64,000 nt of DNA, taken from positions 21,301,501 to 21,365,500 of the forward strand of contig NC_088111.1 in assembly GCF_036370855.1 (NCBI RefSeq), read 5' to 3'. Each line of letters starts with the position of its first letter. Positions within the stretch are counted from its first letter, which is position 1. The DNA comes from Dromaius novaehollandiae (lineage: Eukaryota; Chordata; Aves; Casuariiformes; Dromaiidae). A program made the position numbers and the translations under genes. Below are positions 13,606-26,850 of the stretch, one piece after another. The notes under the pieces are model-generated. The model had not been told where the DNA came from. It made no database searches and saw only the letters and a program-made list of their open reading frames with translations.

Positions 13606-13902
13606 AGACAGAGGCCCGAAGAGATAGGTGCTGCATGGTCTGTCAGCTATTGATGTGAGAGGAGCTCAAGAGGCTGGAGTCAGCTGCTCTGACAGAATGA
13701 GACTGGAGCCCATATTCCTCCCTCCTACAATTAAAAAGGCGGAAAAGAGGAAAAAAGCAGCTTTGCTGGTGACCTTCCCTCTCACAGATCTCAACCCTCC
13801 TCACTTCATACACTAGCATCAGGAGCAAACAGCCAGGCTGGGACCTGTCAGGCCAGTCGTGGTACAGAACTACCCAAATGTTGGCCGCGTGTGCCTGTGC
13901 AA

Positions 13903-13918
13903 GTGTGTGTGTGCGTGA

Positions 13919-13958
<40 letters not shown>

Positions 13959-13962
13959 ACAT
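13903..13962 (+). repeat. (TG)n/(CA)n palindromic microsatellite
   Basis: A short TG tract, a GCGTGAGCGCGC centre and a long CA tract form a near-inverted repeat of alternating purine/pyrimidine sequence. Confidence 0.9.
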
Positions 13963-14250
13963 GCACCAGAGTGCTTGCTTTCTTCAAGCCTGCAGGCTGC
14001 TTCGGGGGAGGGGAGCTGAAACGGTTAGCTTGCCAGTTTCTCCCGAGGTCCACTGAGAGGTGTCTGTAGGGCTCATCTCGAAGAATGTCAGAGTGCATGT
14101 GCTCCGCGAGACGGCCTTTCAGAAGCCATCAGTCCCGCTGTCACGCAGCGGACCACAAATCGGGAGTGACAGCTGTCTCCGTGTGCACCATCCATCTGTG
14201 GCAAATGTGTCAGCTAGCTGAACACTCCTGAGGAAACTGCTACAGAGCCA

Positions 14251-14304
14251 GGGAGAGGAGGAGGAGAGAGAGAGAGAAAGGGGGAGTGAGAGAGAGAGAA
14301 AAAT
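14251..14304 (+). repeat. GA-rich simple repeat
   Basis: GGAGGAGGAGAGAGAGAGAG followed by a second GAGAGAGAGA block. It is a purine-only tract with few interruptions. Confidence 0.85.
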
Positions 14305-14446
14305 GAAAAGCAGCAGCAACAGGGGTGAAGGTGGACAACAGGTAACTCAGCAAGGCCAAGGGTCCTAAATTGCTTTGGAGGACAGAGGCAAAGGTTGCCT
14401 GGCCACCGCTCGGTGGGGATGCCCACTAAACAGCAGCCCTTTGCCT

Positions 14447-14640
14447 TCCTAATCCAAGGACCTCAAAGCTCTCCACAAACACTGTAGATCCCATAAATCT
14501 CTCTCAATGGACAGTGTTATCAACAACAGTATCACAGTGGAGAGAACAGGGCAAACTGACTTGCCCAAGAACATGTCTCAAGGAGCAGCAGACCAGGGAA
14601 GAGAATACAGTGGTCCTGACACCAGTCCTGGCTGCACACC
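14447..14640 (+). repeat. MIR/L3-like ancient repeat
   Basis: GGACCTCAAAGCTCTCCACA, ACTGACTTGCCCAAGA and GGTCCTGACACCAGTCCTGG follow the order of a consensus in which cells of sauropsid and mammalian genomes carry TGACTTGCCCAAGGTCAC. It is diverged but collinear. Confidence 0.45.
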
Positions 14641-17600
14641 ACCACTCCTCTCGTGCTCAGTGTCAAGCAGTGCTTCAGGCATTGAGGACATGGGGAGACA
14701 GTATAGCTACTTCCTTTTCTCTTCTCCCGCTATGGATATAATCTTCTCCTTTTCTCCTCTCCTCCCCTCTTGTCCATTCTATCACCCTTCATGCTTCGTC
14801 CTGGGTTAATCTGGGGCTGATGGAAAATCACATGCAGCCCTGAGAACTTATATTATTTTACCATCCCACTGGAGCAAGTACCAAATGGTTAACAGAGAGA
14901 AGTCACTGCTTCCCTTAACTTTCTCCACTCGTCCAGTCCAGTCTTGCTTGAAGAGGTAATTTCTTGGGCAGGGAGAAAGTTGGGTACATATGGACCACTC
15001 ACTCTTTGGATGTCACTAAAAATATCAACTCACTTCATTTGGTATGCATTTTGATGCTTTTCCAATAAAATGTACTGAGAATCCTTAACACAAATTTATC
15101 ATGGGCACAAAACTACCTTGAGATTGTTGTACCAACTTTGGGGAGCTACCAACTAAATTATGCATGAATTGGAGTCGTCCTGATGGACAGCTCTTTGGAA
15201 TATCACTCGTTCAACCCAGAAACCAAAGAACTGGAAATCCCAGGTCACCAGCCAGAGCTCCCCGCATGAGAGACACAAGTCTCAGCACCAGCCCAGCCTT
15301 GAGAATAAGCGACAACCCAAGTCTTTCTGCAGTTGAAATGCCAGGCGTCCTCTTTGGACAAAACCTTAGTGTAGACTCCTTTAAGGCTGTGTGGAAGGGT
15401 ACAGAAGTGTTACATGTTTCTGGTGGAGGCAGGAGGGTAGAATTTGGAGAAGGGTGTGTAGGAGGTGAAGCTGTGGGTCTTTCTCTGTGGATACCGCTGC
15501 ATTATTATTTACTCGTTTGGCTGGCTCCACACAGCAGGTGCTGAGGTGTTCACAGGGAGTGGAGGAGTGTGTAGCTGGCAAGGCAGAGATCAGGGAGCAA
15601 GGAGAGGTGCTGAGCTTCCTGGGGAAGAGGGACTCGGGAGCTCAGGATGGTGCAGCAGGCAGATCAGGTGTGTGCTGGGGAAACCATGCAGCTCCTGAAA
15701 GATGGAGAATGGAGCTTCCTGGGGGAAATTAGCAAAGCCAGAGATAGCTGTAGTAACCACTAGGTAACAGTAAAACATAGAGGGGGCTGGAACATGGAAG
15801 GAGAAGCAAGTTCAAATAGAAAAGCTAGGGAAATGAACCCAACAGTTAAAATACAAACAAGAGTTTTCTGCCTCATAGAAGTGTCTCAGCACAAAGCAGT
15901 GGTTAGGCATGGAAGCATCTTGACAAATATTCCATTAAATTTACAAGAAAACATGATTTTTCTAAGGCTAATCAAACGATTAAAGCCAACCATGTTTGCC
16001 TGGCAGTCAATGTCTTAAAAGCAAACAGCTAAAACACTAGCAGAAGAGCTGTATCATCTAAACAGCATTTGGAAAACAAAATAAAATATTTCAAAAGGAA
16101 ATATTTCATAATACAGTTAAGAAATGTCAATGATTTACAAAAAGTCATTCAAGTTATAAAACTTTCAACACCATGGCAGCTAATTACAGCTGGTTACATT
16201 TTGATTTACATACCTTAGTAAGCAATATAAGACTCATTCCATTGGATTTGAATAAAAATTCCTCTAATAGTGCTTATTTATAGCATGGCTCAATAACATA
16301 CTAAGCAGTAAATATAGCTATAATAACTGGTCTAGGAAATAAGAACCTGTCAGCCAAAAAAATTAATGGAACATGCTTCCACGGGGAAAACGCAATAAAG
16401 ATACTCAGATAATTATCAGCTGTTTTCCAACACTCAGAATTGTGCATGAAGATAAATGAGTAAATTTAGTGCATTAGCTATAGAGAAAGGCACGTCTGTC
16501 TGGCAGAGGTGAGTCTCAGCTTAAGAATGGAGGGGACAAAAGCATTGAAAAAGCAGAACAACTTGTAGACAAGGTTAATTCTGTATTTTTTATTTAGCAG
16601 CCAACTAAGAACAGTTGGAAATGAGGCCAGATGATTTAAGGAAAGCTGTAAAATAAAAATTAGCCAAGGAAATGTGGGAAGGTGATAGTAGAAGCAAATC
16701 TATTCCCAACATAAGCTGTCAAGGATAATAGAGCACTGTGAATTAGGCTCTAAACAAGGGACTTCTTCCACACCATTAAAATCATAGCTTCTGTGATTGC
16801 CTTTCTGACATTCATATTCAGGAGTCCTTCACACCCATTTCATACTCTCTTTGAATAACTACAAATGATCGCAAAAAGGACAAAACACAGGAGAGTCAGA
16901 CTGTACTGAGTCAGCTGGATGCTGCCCAGTGTTCAGTCAGCTTCCCAAGACATTTCAAAGAAGAGTTGCACAGATCTTTTAGGAACTTCTGCACTTAGAT
17001 ATGGGAACTTGAAGAACAGAGGGGAAGAATTAGGAGAGTGCAGCAGCATTCAAGAGGAATACATTCCTCTGAATTCAATAAAATAAGAAATGCTCTAATT
17101 AATGATCTCTGGGACAAATATTGAGCAAAGGTGATATAGCTAATGATCTGAGTAACATAAAATTAAGAGCTGAAATTCTGTTCTGAATTCATTCTGTTTG
17201 TGTGAAGCCACTGTCCTGTACAACACTATCAAATATATGTACCAAAGTTATTTCATGATCCATTCTGGTCAACCAAGCTTTTTAAAGAGCACTGGAGAAC
17301 ATGCACCTGCCTGGAAAACACATCAACAGATGTGCAGAAGGGTCCAGTGATCATGACAAAAAAAACCTGTTGTACTTGCTTTTTTATTCAGGAGTTGGTC
17401 AATTTAAACCACTCCAGAAGTAAAACTGCTGTAACAGGGTCTACACATCCATGCAAGAACATACAGATCAGAATCTGCAACTTTCCAGTTCAGCTCACCT
17501 ATTGTATTGGCACTTGTACTGCATCTTCCAAAAGATGGGACTGAATAGAGATATCTAAGGCATTTTTCCCCATATATTCTTCTGTTTCATCAGTGTTAAA

Positions 17601-18013
17601 CCATTTCACAGATGTCCTGGTTGCCAAAGGTCTTTGGCTGGCAGAGTTTCACAGGGGCACATGACTAGCATATAAAAAATGCTTTTCTTGGCAGGTCTTT
17701 TAACTGCTTGCTCTTCTTTTCTCCTTAAAACTCTCCTATGATTGAGGTTTGCTCTGTGTTTGGTGGCATTGCCATTTTCCTGGCAGCTGGGAGAGATGGA
17801 GTCTTCAGTCTGTGGGATTCACCCAGGGTGATCGGACCCTGTGCCCCTGCTGGAGCCAGGCAGCTGAGGGAGGGAGACATCTCAGCACCTGGAAAGTGGC
17901 AGGGGCACATCTCCATAGCTGCCTCTTCCCCACAGCTGGGGCCTCTGAAAAAGTAAAGGAGAGGCTAGCCTGGAGATCCATGGTACTGAGGGAGGCAAAA
18001 TGAAGCCAAGCTT

Positions 18014-18158
18014 ACTCTCCTGCTTTTTCTTTCTTCTTTTTTTTTTCTTTTCCCCCTTTCCTATTCCTTTTCCTTTTCCTTTTATTTTTCCCTTTTTTCC
18101 CTTTTTCTATGTTTTTTTTCCTTTTTCCTTCCTCCTTTTCTCTTTTTCCTTTTTTTTT
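18014..18158 (+). repeat. Polypyrimidine tract (CTTTT/CCTTTT-rich)
   Basis: About 145 bases are almost entirely C and T, with TTTTCC units repeating. Only a few purines interrupt. Confidence 0.9.
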
Positions 18159-18574
18159 GCCACATCTTCGAAGGTGGCAGATGCTAGAGAGCTGCCTCGT
18201 TCCATTTCTAGGGAGGGACTCTTACTAAACTGTTCATACAGTTGCGTCTTGCATGCTGGCAATTCTGATAGTTATGGTTGGTAAAATCAAACTTCAGTTG
18301 AAAGAACTTGCAGTCCTTTTCCACTGCCAACTTCTCTCTGAGGGTACCATGTGGGGAATTTCAGGAAGCAGAATGGATTGGGTAATGAGAGAAGGATGGA
18401 TATGCTTAAAATACCATCACATATCGAGACCTTTCTCATTCTTTTCCAATGCAATCCTCCAGGAACCATGGATGCAACCAACACAGTGCTCTAGAAATAC
18501 GTTTCCCCCACCTGGCAGCATGCTAGGAATAGGTGGTTTTGGAAGATGTTCCATCCAGCTCTTGTGTGTACTGG

Positions 18575-18700
18575 CTACATGGCCAAAGCAAGGCATGGCT
18601 CCATGCCCCAGTTTCCCCAGCTGTAAGACAAGGAGTTATCACACCGAAGTCTTATCACACAGGAGAATAAGGGAGATAAAGTCACACATTTACATAGCAC
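18575..18700 (+). repeat. MIR/L3-like ancient repeat
   Basis: CCCCAGTTTCCCCAGCTGTA followed by a decayed region and ATTTACATAGCACCTTCACA resembles the element containing CCTCAGTTTCCCCATCTGTA. Confidence 0.45.
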
Positions 18701-19287
18701 CTTCACATCTTCATGGGAAGGGGAATGCAGGTGAATGGATGACTTACGGAGGGGCACGGCCTCCTGCTCCTAATGTGGCTGAACCAGACAGAGTTCGGGG
18801 AGCACTGGATGGCAGTCGCTGACTGACAGGGTTCACAGCCAAAGATGAGAGGACATAGCCTTGCTTTCCTGGGGTGATCACACCAAAGCTAGCTATGCTG
18901 CTGGGAAGGACAGAAATGCTTTTGTGCTCTGCCCTCATCCTGCTAAAAGGCAGCCAAAAAGTGGAGTTTCAGGGACATTCGTGCTTGGATCCTAGAGCTA
19001 GACATAAGGGAGATATTTCATGCACTTGTTTCCAGTCTCTTCTCCCAGTGGGATTCATTGTCAGTCCCAAATCCTCAAGAGCAGCAAAGTATGGGCCTGC
19101 ACTTCTGCTTTCCTTTCCAGAGCCCTTTCCCTCCAACCTAATCAGGAAGCTCTGCAACATCTCCTTTCAGCTGTGGGCTCAAGTGCACTATCCTTGCTCC
19201 TATTTGTTACCCCATGCCCAATTTTCTGGGGTTGGCTAGCACATGCCAAAGGCAGTATCTCCAGCCAAAACTCCAAAACTCCAACGT

Positions 19288-19309
19288 CCCCCCCCCCCCC
19301 CAAAAAAAA
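19288..19309 (+). repeat. C14/A8 homopolymer junction
   Basis: Fourteen C are followed directly by eight A. Confidence 0.9.
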
Positions 19310-22300
19310 CCCAAAGGCCACAACATAGGGCCCAATGGACAACACGAAAAGCAGAAATAAAGGTACCAGCTCTGAGTCCCATGCACCCGTAGGAGACTCT
19401 ACCTTCCCCAGCTTACCTGGTGAAGTGCCTCATGCTGCCAGGAACAGCTTAAGTCGTTGGGATGGACCCTTCTGCTGTCTTGCAGTGACAGCAGCAAAGC
19501 TGACCCTGCATGCATGCAGTTCCTGCCCGAGGGCTAGGGTGTCCATTCAATGCACAGGTTACTCTATGTTGCTTTATGGACTCAGGCTGCCTTCAAGAGC
19601 TATTAACACCAAGGCAAGGATAAAACAACAGGCTCTGAAGCCTTCCCTTTCACTTCTGGGAAAGTCAGTTTGGGAGAAAATCCTCTCTGGGTTGGGGGTG
19701 CCACCGCTAGCAGATGCGAGGCTGACCCAAGAGCTCTCTGGACAAGGGACTTGTGGAGCAGGAGAATCACAGCAGAAAAAATAACAAATGAAATCAGAAG
19801 CAGAAAAATGGGAACAGGTCCTGGGAATTTCTTGTGACCCCTTTCCCCCATGGGGAGTCAGTGAAGTCAATTATAAAGGAAAGAAAATGTTGCTATGTGA
19901 GCACCTGAAGTCATGTGGCTGCTCTCCTGGTTTCATGTCTCAGTCTCTTTCCATCTTCCTGCTTCTGCCCAGTCTCTGTCTTCTAGGACGCGCCCCCTTC
20001 CTCCACTCCCATTCTTCCCCCTGCCCCCCAACCTCCAATGGGACCTTCATGTCTCTCATGTTCTCTGCTGATGGGTCAGGAAGCAGCAGCTCCTGGGGTC
20101 TGTTCCCATTTTTGCTGTTTGGCTGGCCGTGCACATGTGCTGGTGGCAGGCAGTCCAAATAGAGCAGAAGATACTGTTGCATTCATGCTGCAGCATTTCC
20201 TTGGCAGAGGTATGGGGCAGTACTTTCTTTTTGGTCTTTCTCTTTGAGCAAGACAAAAAGTTTTGCAAAATTTGTTACCACTTCTGAGATTTTTGACTAT
20301 TTTGCCAAACTTGGCTAGAATGGGGCCAAACAACTGGGAAGCTGAAGGCTGAGACAGATAGTGTGCCTGCATGAACCTCACTTCTTTACAACATCAAGCT
20401 AAAACCACAGAGCTACATTAAAAATGGAAGAGGGGCCAGTCAATAAGCAGGAACTGAGAACAATGAACAGGAATGAACCGAAAGGAATGTCAGCTTGCTC
20501 ATCTGACATCAGCACCTGACAAAATAAATGGTTGTTGGAACCAGACAACAAAGAATTGACACAATCTGTGGAAAACAGACTTCATTCAATTATTCTGCCT
20601 CATTTTTGGACACGATTAGAAGTTTGGCCAATGATGAGAATATCACTGTGGCAAGCTTCTTTAAAGTGCCTGATATGGTACCATGCAATGTGTTGATTTA
20701 GAAAACAGGGAAAGATAAGAATAATGTAGAACTAGCTAAATCCTGGCTTTGGGACATATTCCACATGGAAGAGGGAGCAGGGAATCAGCTCTGGTAAGTT
20801 GTGTCTGGCTTGTCTTCCCCTCTTGGTCCACTGCTCACATGCCTTTCAAACTGAATTTGGGAATCAGCTGACACAAGTGAGGAACAGCCTGGGTGGGGAT
20901 GCTGAGGGAAGCCTGCAAACCTGTGCTGATATCAGTGCTCAGACAGGGTGGGGGTAAGCAGTGCTGGCGTAAGCAGGATGCTGAAGGTGCAGGGGGAGCG
21001 AAGAAAAGAGCTCTTGTCCTTGGTTCTGTTTCTTATCCTTTTTCTTGGTTCTGACCCACGAGCCAGTGACCCACTGCAGGGGGTTATGCTCTTGTGCAAG
21101 GGAGGTGAATACAGATGAACCACCACAGAGGCTGGGTTCAGCCCTCCCTCCTCCATATCCACCCCAGGGCCGGTTGGTCCCTGCCATTCCATCTGTATGG
21201 GTTGACTGTGAGCTGGTGACCTCCACCAGAGCTGGCATCTAGCCCTCAGGAGGGCTGAAGCATTTAACAGGAAGGTAGTTAAACACTGCAACAACTAACT
21301 AATTGCTCCTGTGAAGGCTTCTCCAGTTCTAGAAATGGTGTAGCCAAGATTCAGCAGCAAAAGACCAGGAGAAGTTAATGTGGGGCAGTTTTAGGTCTGG
21401 GGTGGGAAAGAGATCCCTATAGGGCTCCACAGGGCTGAGCCATGGTGGGAATCTGGTGAGGGAGAGCAGGTATCCCACGGAGTCCTGCTGTGGCAGAAGT
21501 GGAGCTGGTGGGGGGGCCACTGAGCAAACATGCCATGCTGGGTGGTTGAAACATATGGGAGAGGGCCCATTGCAGGGCAGGGCCAAGGCCGTCCCAAGGA
21601 GAGCCCAACTCCACGGTGCTGCCTGAGGAAAGGTGCATCCAAAGTAATGACCACTGTGTGAGGGACAGGTGAGTGGCAGAGATGCTCCGCCTGGCATCTT
21701 TCACCCATAGCAGTGGGCGAGTAACCTCTCTCCAGGCATGAAGTGATAGGACGAAACCCTTCCTTAAGTAGCATATGCCAGATCCAGCGCCATAAGTGGC
21801 ACTAGCTCACCTGGCAGGGACATTTTGTAGGCTTGAAATTGTCATCGTGTGTGAGACCACTGAAGGCCAGGGCTATAAAATTGACAGAAAAAGCCAAGAC
21901 ACTGTGGTCCTCAGAGGAGCACATGGCCGCTGGGGGAACCTGTCTGGGCAAACACAAAGTAGAGCAGCCCAGAAGTTGCTCTGAAGTTTGTAAGGGCCCA
22001 AGCCTTTCCTGCCTCCCTGTATGGATATTTCATGTCTTTATATGGGAGAACATGGCTCCAATTCCCTTGTGAACCTTAAAAAAATGAGTCCACACAGCAC
22101 ACTACACCCAATCAAGATATCAAAATGGGCTGGCAATTACCCTGGAAGTATGTGGGGACTTAGGCCAGATGAATTACAGCACTGACTGTAGATGCAGTAA
22201 AGGACCCTCCTTTACACATCTGTGTAAACCTGTTCTGTAGGTTTACTTTCATATCGCCAATCCCTAGTTACTTTATTCTGTCCCTGCAGGATCTACTCTC

Positions 22301-24167
22301 CTTCCAAAGAAGTCAGCAGGCTAAATCTACAGCCTGCCCCAAGGTGCTTCCACCTGAATCACTAAGTACAGCTACCAAAGCTACCAAGTGGGCCCTAGTC
22401 TGGCAGATGTGTTGCTGAGGGAGCTAGATAGAGTCCAGACTGAACTCCCTATGACAAATCTGTTTCCAAACTGAAAGCAGAATTCCTGCTGTGCCCACAG
22501 GACTGGGTCCCAGACTTACTGCCTTACTTTGGTAGCCTTTATCCATTGTAACATTCAGAGCTTAACTTGTCCACAGAAGGCAGAGCAGTGGCAACTTCAA
22601 AGTAGAAAATGTGTAAAAGTGAGCTCCCAGAACTGCAAACCAGAAAGGAATGGAAGGGATGAATATCCCTTCCAAGCAACCAGGAAAGGAAAAAAATCGA
22701 ACAAGCAAATTGGCTAGAAGGTGCTTTACAAAGTATTTATGAGCTGTGCTCTTTAAAAATGGATAAGCTGTATAGAGAGCTGCCCTTTCCTAGCAGTGAG
22801 ATTGCAGAACTATTGCAAGCACTGGGGAAGGGAAGCTTTGCTTGCTGAGGGAAGGCCAGGATGAGTAAGTTTGTGCTTGGGAAAGAGGTGTGCATGGTGG
22901 ATTTTTGCTTTTGTACAAGCCCCATCAGGCTGCGTGAGCTGCACTGCCTTCAGTTGCACTTATTAACTCCTGATGAAGGTCTGTCTGGAAAGACAAATAT
23001 TCTTTCAACTCTCTTCTCTGGAAGCCAGAGTAGCTCATGACACCAGGGCTCCTGTCCCATCCACACTACATATTGCTGAGGGGCTAATGCTTCCAGTCTG
23101 TACCCACTGCCAATTCTGCAAAGCTGGAATCTCAGTGCAAGGAAGGCCAGTGTGAAACGAAAAGGCTTGGACCCAAAGTGGAGGAGCATTGGAAGCTTTG
23201 AGTCCTCAGTATCAAGGTGCTGCAGGCCAGAACTGTCCATAGGCTTGATGAGTCAAGAATAGCAAAAACTGTGTGTTTCGATGCAGCCGTGTGGATGAAG
23301 GATGAACAGGAGGGTAACAGAGTTTTGTAGGGCAGGGATGACGATCAGTAGCCAGGCTGTGGCCAGCATGTTGGGCCAACAGAGCAGCTGGGAGAGAGTT
23401 GTCATGCTGTGCAGAAACCTGCCCTGTGGACTATTGTTATCCTTTCTGCGGTGCGAGTTGCTCCTTTAGGCCCCGTGGTTTCTGGCTGCCAGCAATGAGA
23501 ATACTAGCAGCCCTCAAACTGTGCTGGGTGTTTTCCCAGAACAAAACCTTGCTTCTACCTGGGGGACAGACTCATGGCTTGTTCAGCATGACCACCGACC
23601 TCACTCCTGCATGGCTGAGCCTCAACACCGACAGTTCTGCAGCTCCTGGCGCAGTGCTGGCTCCGTGAATGCCGCAGTCTGTCTGCACTGTTAGAGTCAC
23701 TCAATATGATGTGGAACAGCTGTTCAGTGGAAAGCAATCTCCCGCGGGTGGCAGCGGGGAGGGAGGCAGGGTGGAGGAGCGGGGGAGGAGGCAAGTGAAC
23801 ACTGAGCCGCTCAGCAGATAATTATATCTGTGTGGGCTGGATCCTCCGCTCACAGTCAAAATATAGATCGTGAGAAAAAGAACAGTGCTGTCAGGCCCAG
23901 TCAGTACTCCCAGCAGTGACAACGGCTCCTTTGCCACTGGAGAAGTGGCAGTGTGGGGAATGGGATGGAGTGGAGCAGAACAGAGAAGAAGAGCAAGACC
24001 ATTCCACTCAAGCATGGCCAAGGGGGATTGACTCCATCCACTGCTTGCATATCTCAGCTTGGAAGGATGGAGGGGAAGGCAGGGCCAGTTTTCAGACAGA
24101 ATTCGAGGGGAAGAGCTGTGATTCCTCTTCCATGATCCTGGAAGGAACAGAGTTTAGGGGGGGCAGG

Positions 24168-24215
24168 GGACAGCATGTTAGGGCTCCTGGGTTTGCCTCC
24201 CAGCTCTATAAGTAA
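24168..24215 (+). repeat. MIR/L3-like repeat fragment
   Basis: AGGGCTCCTGGGTTTGCCTC CCAGCTCT resembles the common AGGACTCCTGGGTTC...CCCAGCTCT block. It is short. Confidence 0.35.
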
Positions 24216-25807
24216 ATGGGTATTTTCCATAGCATGCCACACTGGCAGTTATTTTCCCATTTGGACACATAAAAGAAGCAACTAAGAGATTAAAAAAAGA
24301 GTAACTTCAACGGCAGGAACAAGGAGGAGGATGAGGCAAAGCACAGTCCATGCTTCCAGGCACACCTGTGTCTGCAGATGTTCAGGAAGGCAGCTGAGAA
24401 AGAAGCAGAGCTATAAAATGTGATCTGATGAAGATGAACAGGGATAGCATGATATACTAGGGACAAGGGGGCTTTGAAATACATGTGTTTTGGCTGTCTT
24501 GGAAGGTCTCTTTTGCTTTCCTCTACAAAGGTCCAGATGCAGTTTGGAAAAATTGCAGGGACATTCTGGAGGAAGCTATCACAAACTGCTGGGCTCATTG
24601 GGGGGCTGACCTTTCATTCGAGTAGAGTCAGGATTTGGGCTCGTACTCTGTTTTGCTGAGAGGGGCCTTGCTTGGCTGGATATTCCCATACTGTTGCCAG
24701 CTATAGGACCACATAGGTCTGAGTCTCTTCAGGAAACCTAGACTGCTTGGAAGTCTTTGGGATAATGGTGTCCCGTTGCAATGAGGCAAAAATACACTCT
24801 GCCTCTTTGCTTCTCACTAGAACAACCATGCTTGGTATGAGACGAATGCTCCAGAAGAGATGCTTCTTCCAGCTGTAGAAAGTCAAGCATGTAGCTAAAG
24901 ACATGGTTTAGCTTCCTAGCAATAATCCAAGAAAAAAAAATATCAAGCATGGGTAGCAGTCTGAGATCTTGCCTACTTGATGTCAGCTCAATGGCAGTGC
25001 TATGAAAACGTGAAGGAGCTAGTTTAAACAGCCACTGTAGCAAACGTGTGGAGAAAGCAATAGTAGGGAACAGCTTTTTGCAACTACAGTGAAGCTGGGT
25101 TTTCAAAGATGTTGAAGAAAATCCCTCCATTGAGCCCTGTCTTGCTTCAGAAGGAGATGCCAGTACTCTGGTAATCAGTATGGATAGACAGAGAAGACGC
25201 AGATCAGAGTAGCTTCCCCAGGGCCAGGGCTCCTTCACAAGATGCGTTATAGCTCTGACTCCAGCCAGGCCTGAGGGAGGAGGGAGCTAGTAGAACACCA
25301 TTAGGGCTTTTTGACTCCTATGTCCACTAAGAGCATCCTTGCAGCATCACTTTCCTACTGGCAAAAACCACAAGAAAAATGCTTGGAGGGCTCAGCGCAG
25401 TGAAATTTCAAGCATTAAACATGAACAATCTCAAAATTGGTTGCTTAGGCAAGTGGCAGAGGTTCGTGGAGCATCCTGTAGCTTTGCTTCAGAAACATTG
25501 TCTCACCTTCTCCTCTAGGCAAAATGTTTGTACTCAGGCACTGCCTCTCATTCATATGCCAGTTAAAGCTATTCTCAGACAACTGTCTTTACTGCTGGAA
25601 CTTGTGTGGAGAGGAGCAAAAGCTGCTACTCAGGAATGCTTTTAAGCTCAATGGAAAGAAAGCTGTCATCTCCAGCCACCCTGAAGTATTTGCTTACCAC
25701 TGGAAGAATTGCGTCTCCTAAGGGTCTAGTCTCACATCCTGATGCAAGTATGGTTCCCAGACAGGTCTGGTGACAAATCTTAGGTGGCATACATGTCAGG
25801 ACCACCT

Positions 25808-25826
25808 CCCCCCCCCCCCCCCCCCC
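25808..25826 (+). repeat. Poly-C tract (19)
   Basis: An uninterrupted run of 19 C. Confidence 0.9.
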
Positions 25827-26757
25827 GAAGGCCTCCAAATCTTTTCATCAGATCATGGAGTCTTCACTATATCTTCACATAGACAAATACTCAACCCGTG
25901 CTAGCCCCTGAAGTAATTTAGACCCCAAATGATGCCCCATGAATTTAACCTCCATAAGAACAAAATAAGCAACAGGCGAAGTTATGCTTACTTGCCTTAC
26001 TTAGCAAATTAGGCCTAGTAATTAAGTGAAGGGATAAGGTCCTGCTCCGTGTGGGGAAGGGGCTATAGGTCGAGTCCTCTCCATTTCAAATCTTCTTGTA
26101 CTCCACAATCCTTTGTCATCCACACTTGTGCAATCTAAGGCCTTAAGCACTGAGCCTCCTATCAGGAAAACTCTAATAGCTTGGGGGAACTAGCTCATCA
26201 GAAAAATATGGTTGTTTATTTGGGTGAATTGTTGCTCTAGCTGCTGGATGTGCAGTGGGCTCCGGCTGTGTCTGGCTGAGCCTTGATGAAGATGACTTGT
26301 TGAGACCTTGCAGCCAAGCTCATGAGCAACCTTTATGTTCTCTGTGAGGGCACTTAGGACCTCAGTTCCCATGTAAAGCTTGGATGTTGAGGCTTTTCCA
26401 TACCTTTGTCTACTTTCTCCATCTTCATCATGAATGTTTTCACTGTCTTAACTGGTGAAACCATGTTCAGTTGGCCAATAATAATCCAGCCTGAAGAGAT
26501 GGATTTTATGATCCAGAGACCTTAGCAACACAGACACCCTGGCCCATATTCTGCAGTCCAGTGAAATGTTCCCAGGTGATCAAGGGTTTTCAACCATTAG
26601 AAAGGCTGGATTGAGACTAATTAACCAAAAAGAGAGAAGTTCCATGCCCCATTCCCAGACCCCTAAGCCTTCAGGCAGGAATGTACTGGAAGTACATTCA
26701 GTAATTGCTAGTTATCCCTTTTATGATGAGTGAGTGGAGCAATTGACCAACCAAGGT

Positions 26758-26850
26758 CAGGCTCCCATTACACTAGGTGCTGTACAACACTTCTGAGAGG
26801 CTGATCCAACCACAGAGACCTTATGATCTAATGGGGTAGATAAGTGAATG
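26758..26850 (+). repeat. Ancient interspersed repeat (GTGCTGTACAA family)
   Basis: The blocks GCTCCCATTACACTAGGTGC, TGTACAACAC and TTATGATCTAATGGGG match a repeat common in turtle and crocodilian DNA, with spacing preserved. A related copy lies at 39523-39600. I assign the family by eye only. Confidence 0.45.

Larger units (their letters stand above)
8993..18013. other. Intergenic: simple repeats, AT-rich block 15.8-17.6 kb
   Basis: Apart from the microsatellites and the MIR-like piece listed separately, nothing coding is recognised. From about 15800 to 17600 the sequence turns clearly AT-rich and is almost free of long open frames. Confidence 0.6.
18159..26757. other. Intergenic: no supported gene
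   Basis: Contains repeats listed separately. A minus-strand ATG-initiated 33-codon frame ending at a strong CCAG/GTAAGC donor (19515 to 19417) is noted among the findings. No family is recognised. Confidence 0.6.

Noticed and set aside
18747..18821. Minus-strand 75-base segment with CCTGTCAG acceptor and GTAAGT donor
   Set aside because: Two frames are open, exon side of the donor is poor, and composition is low-complexity.
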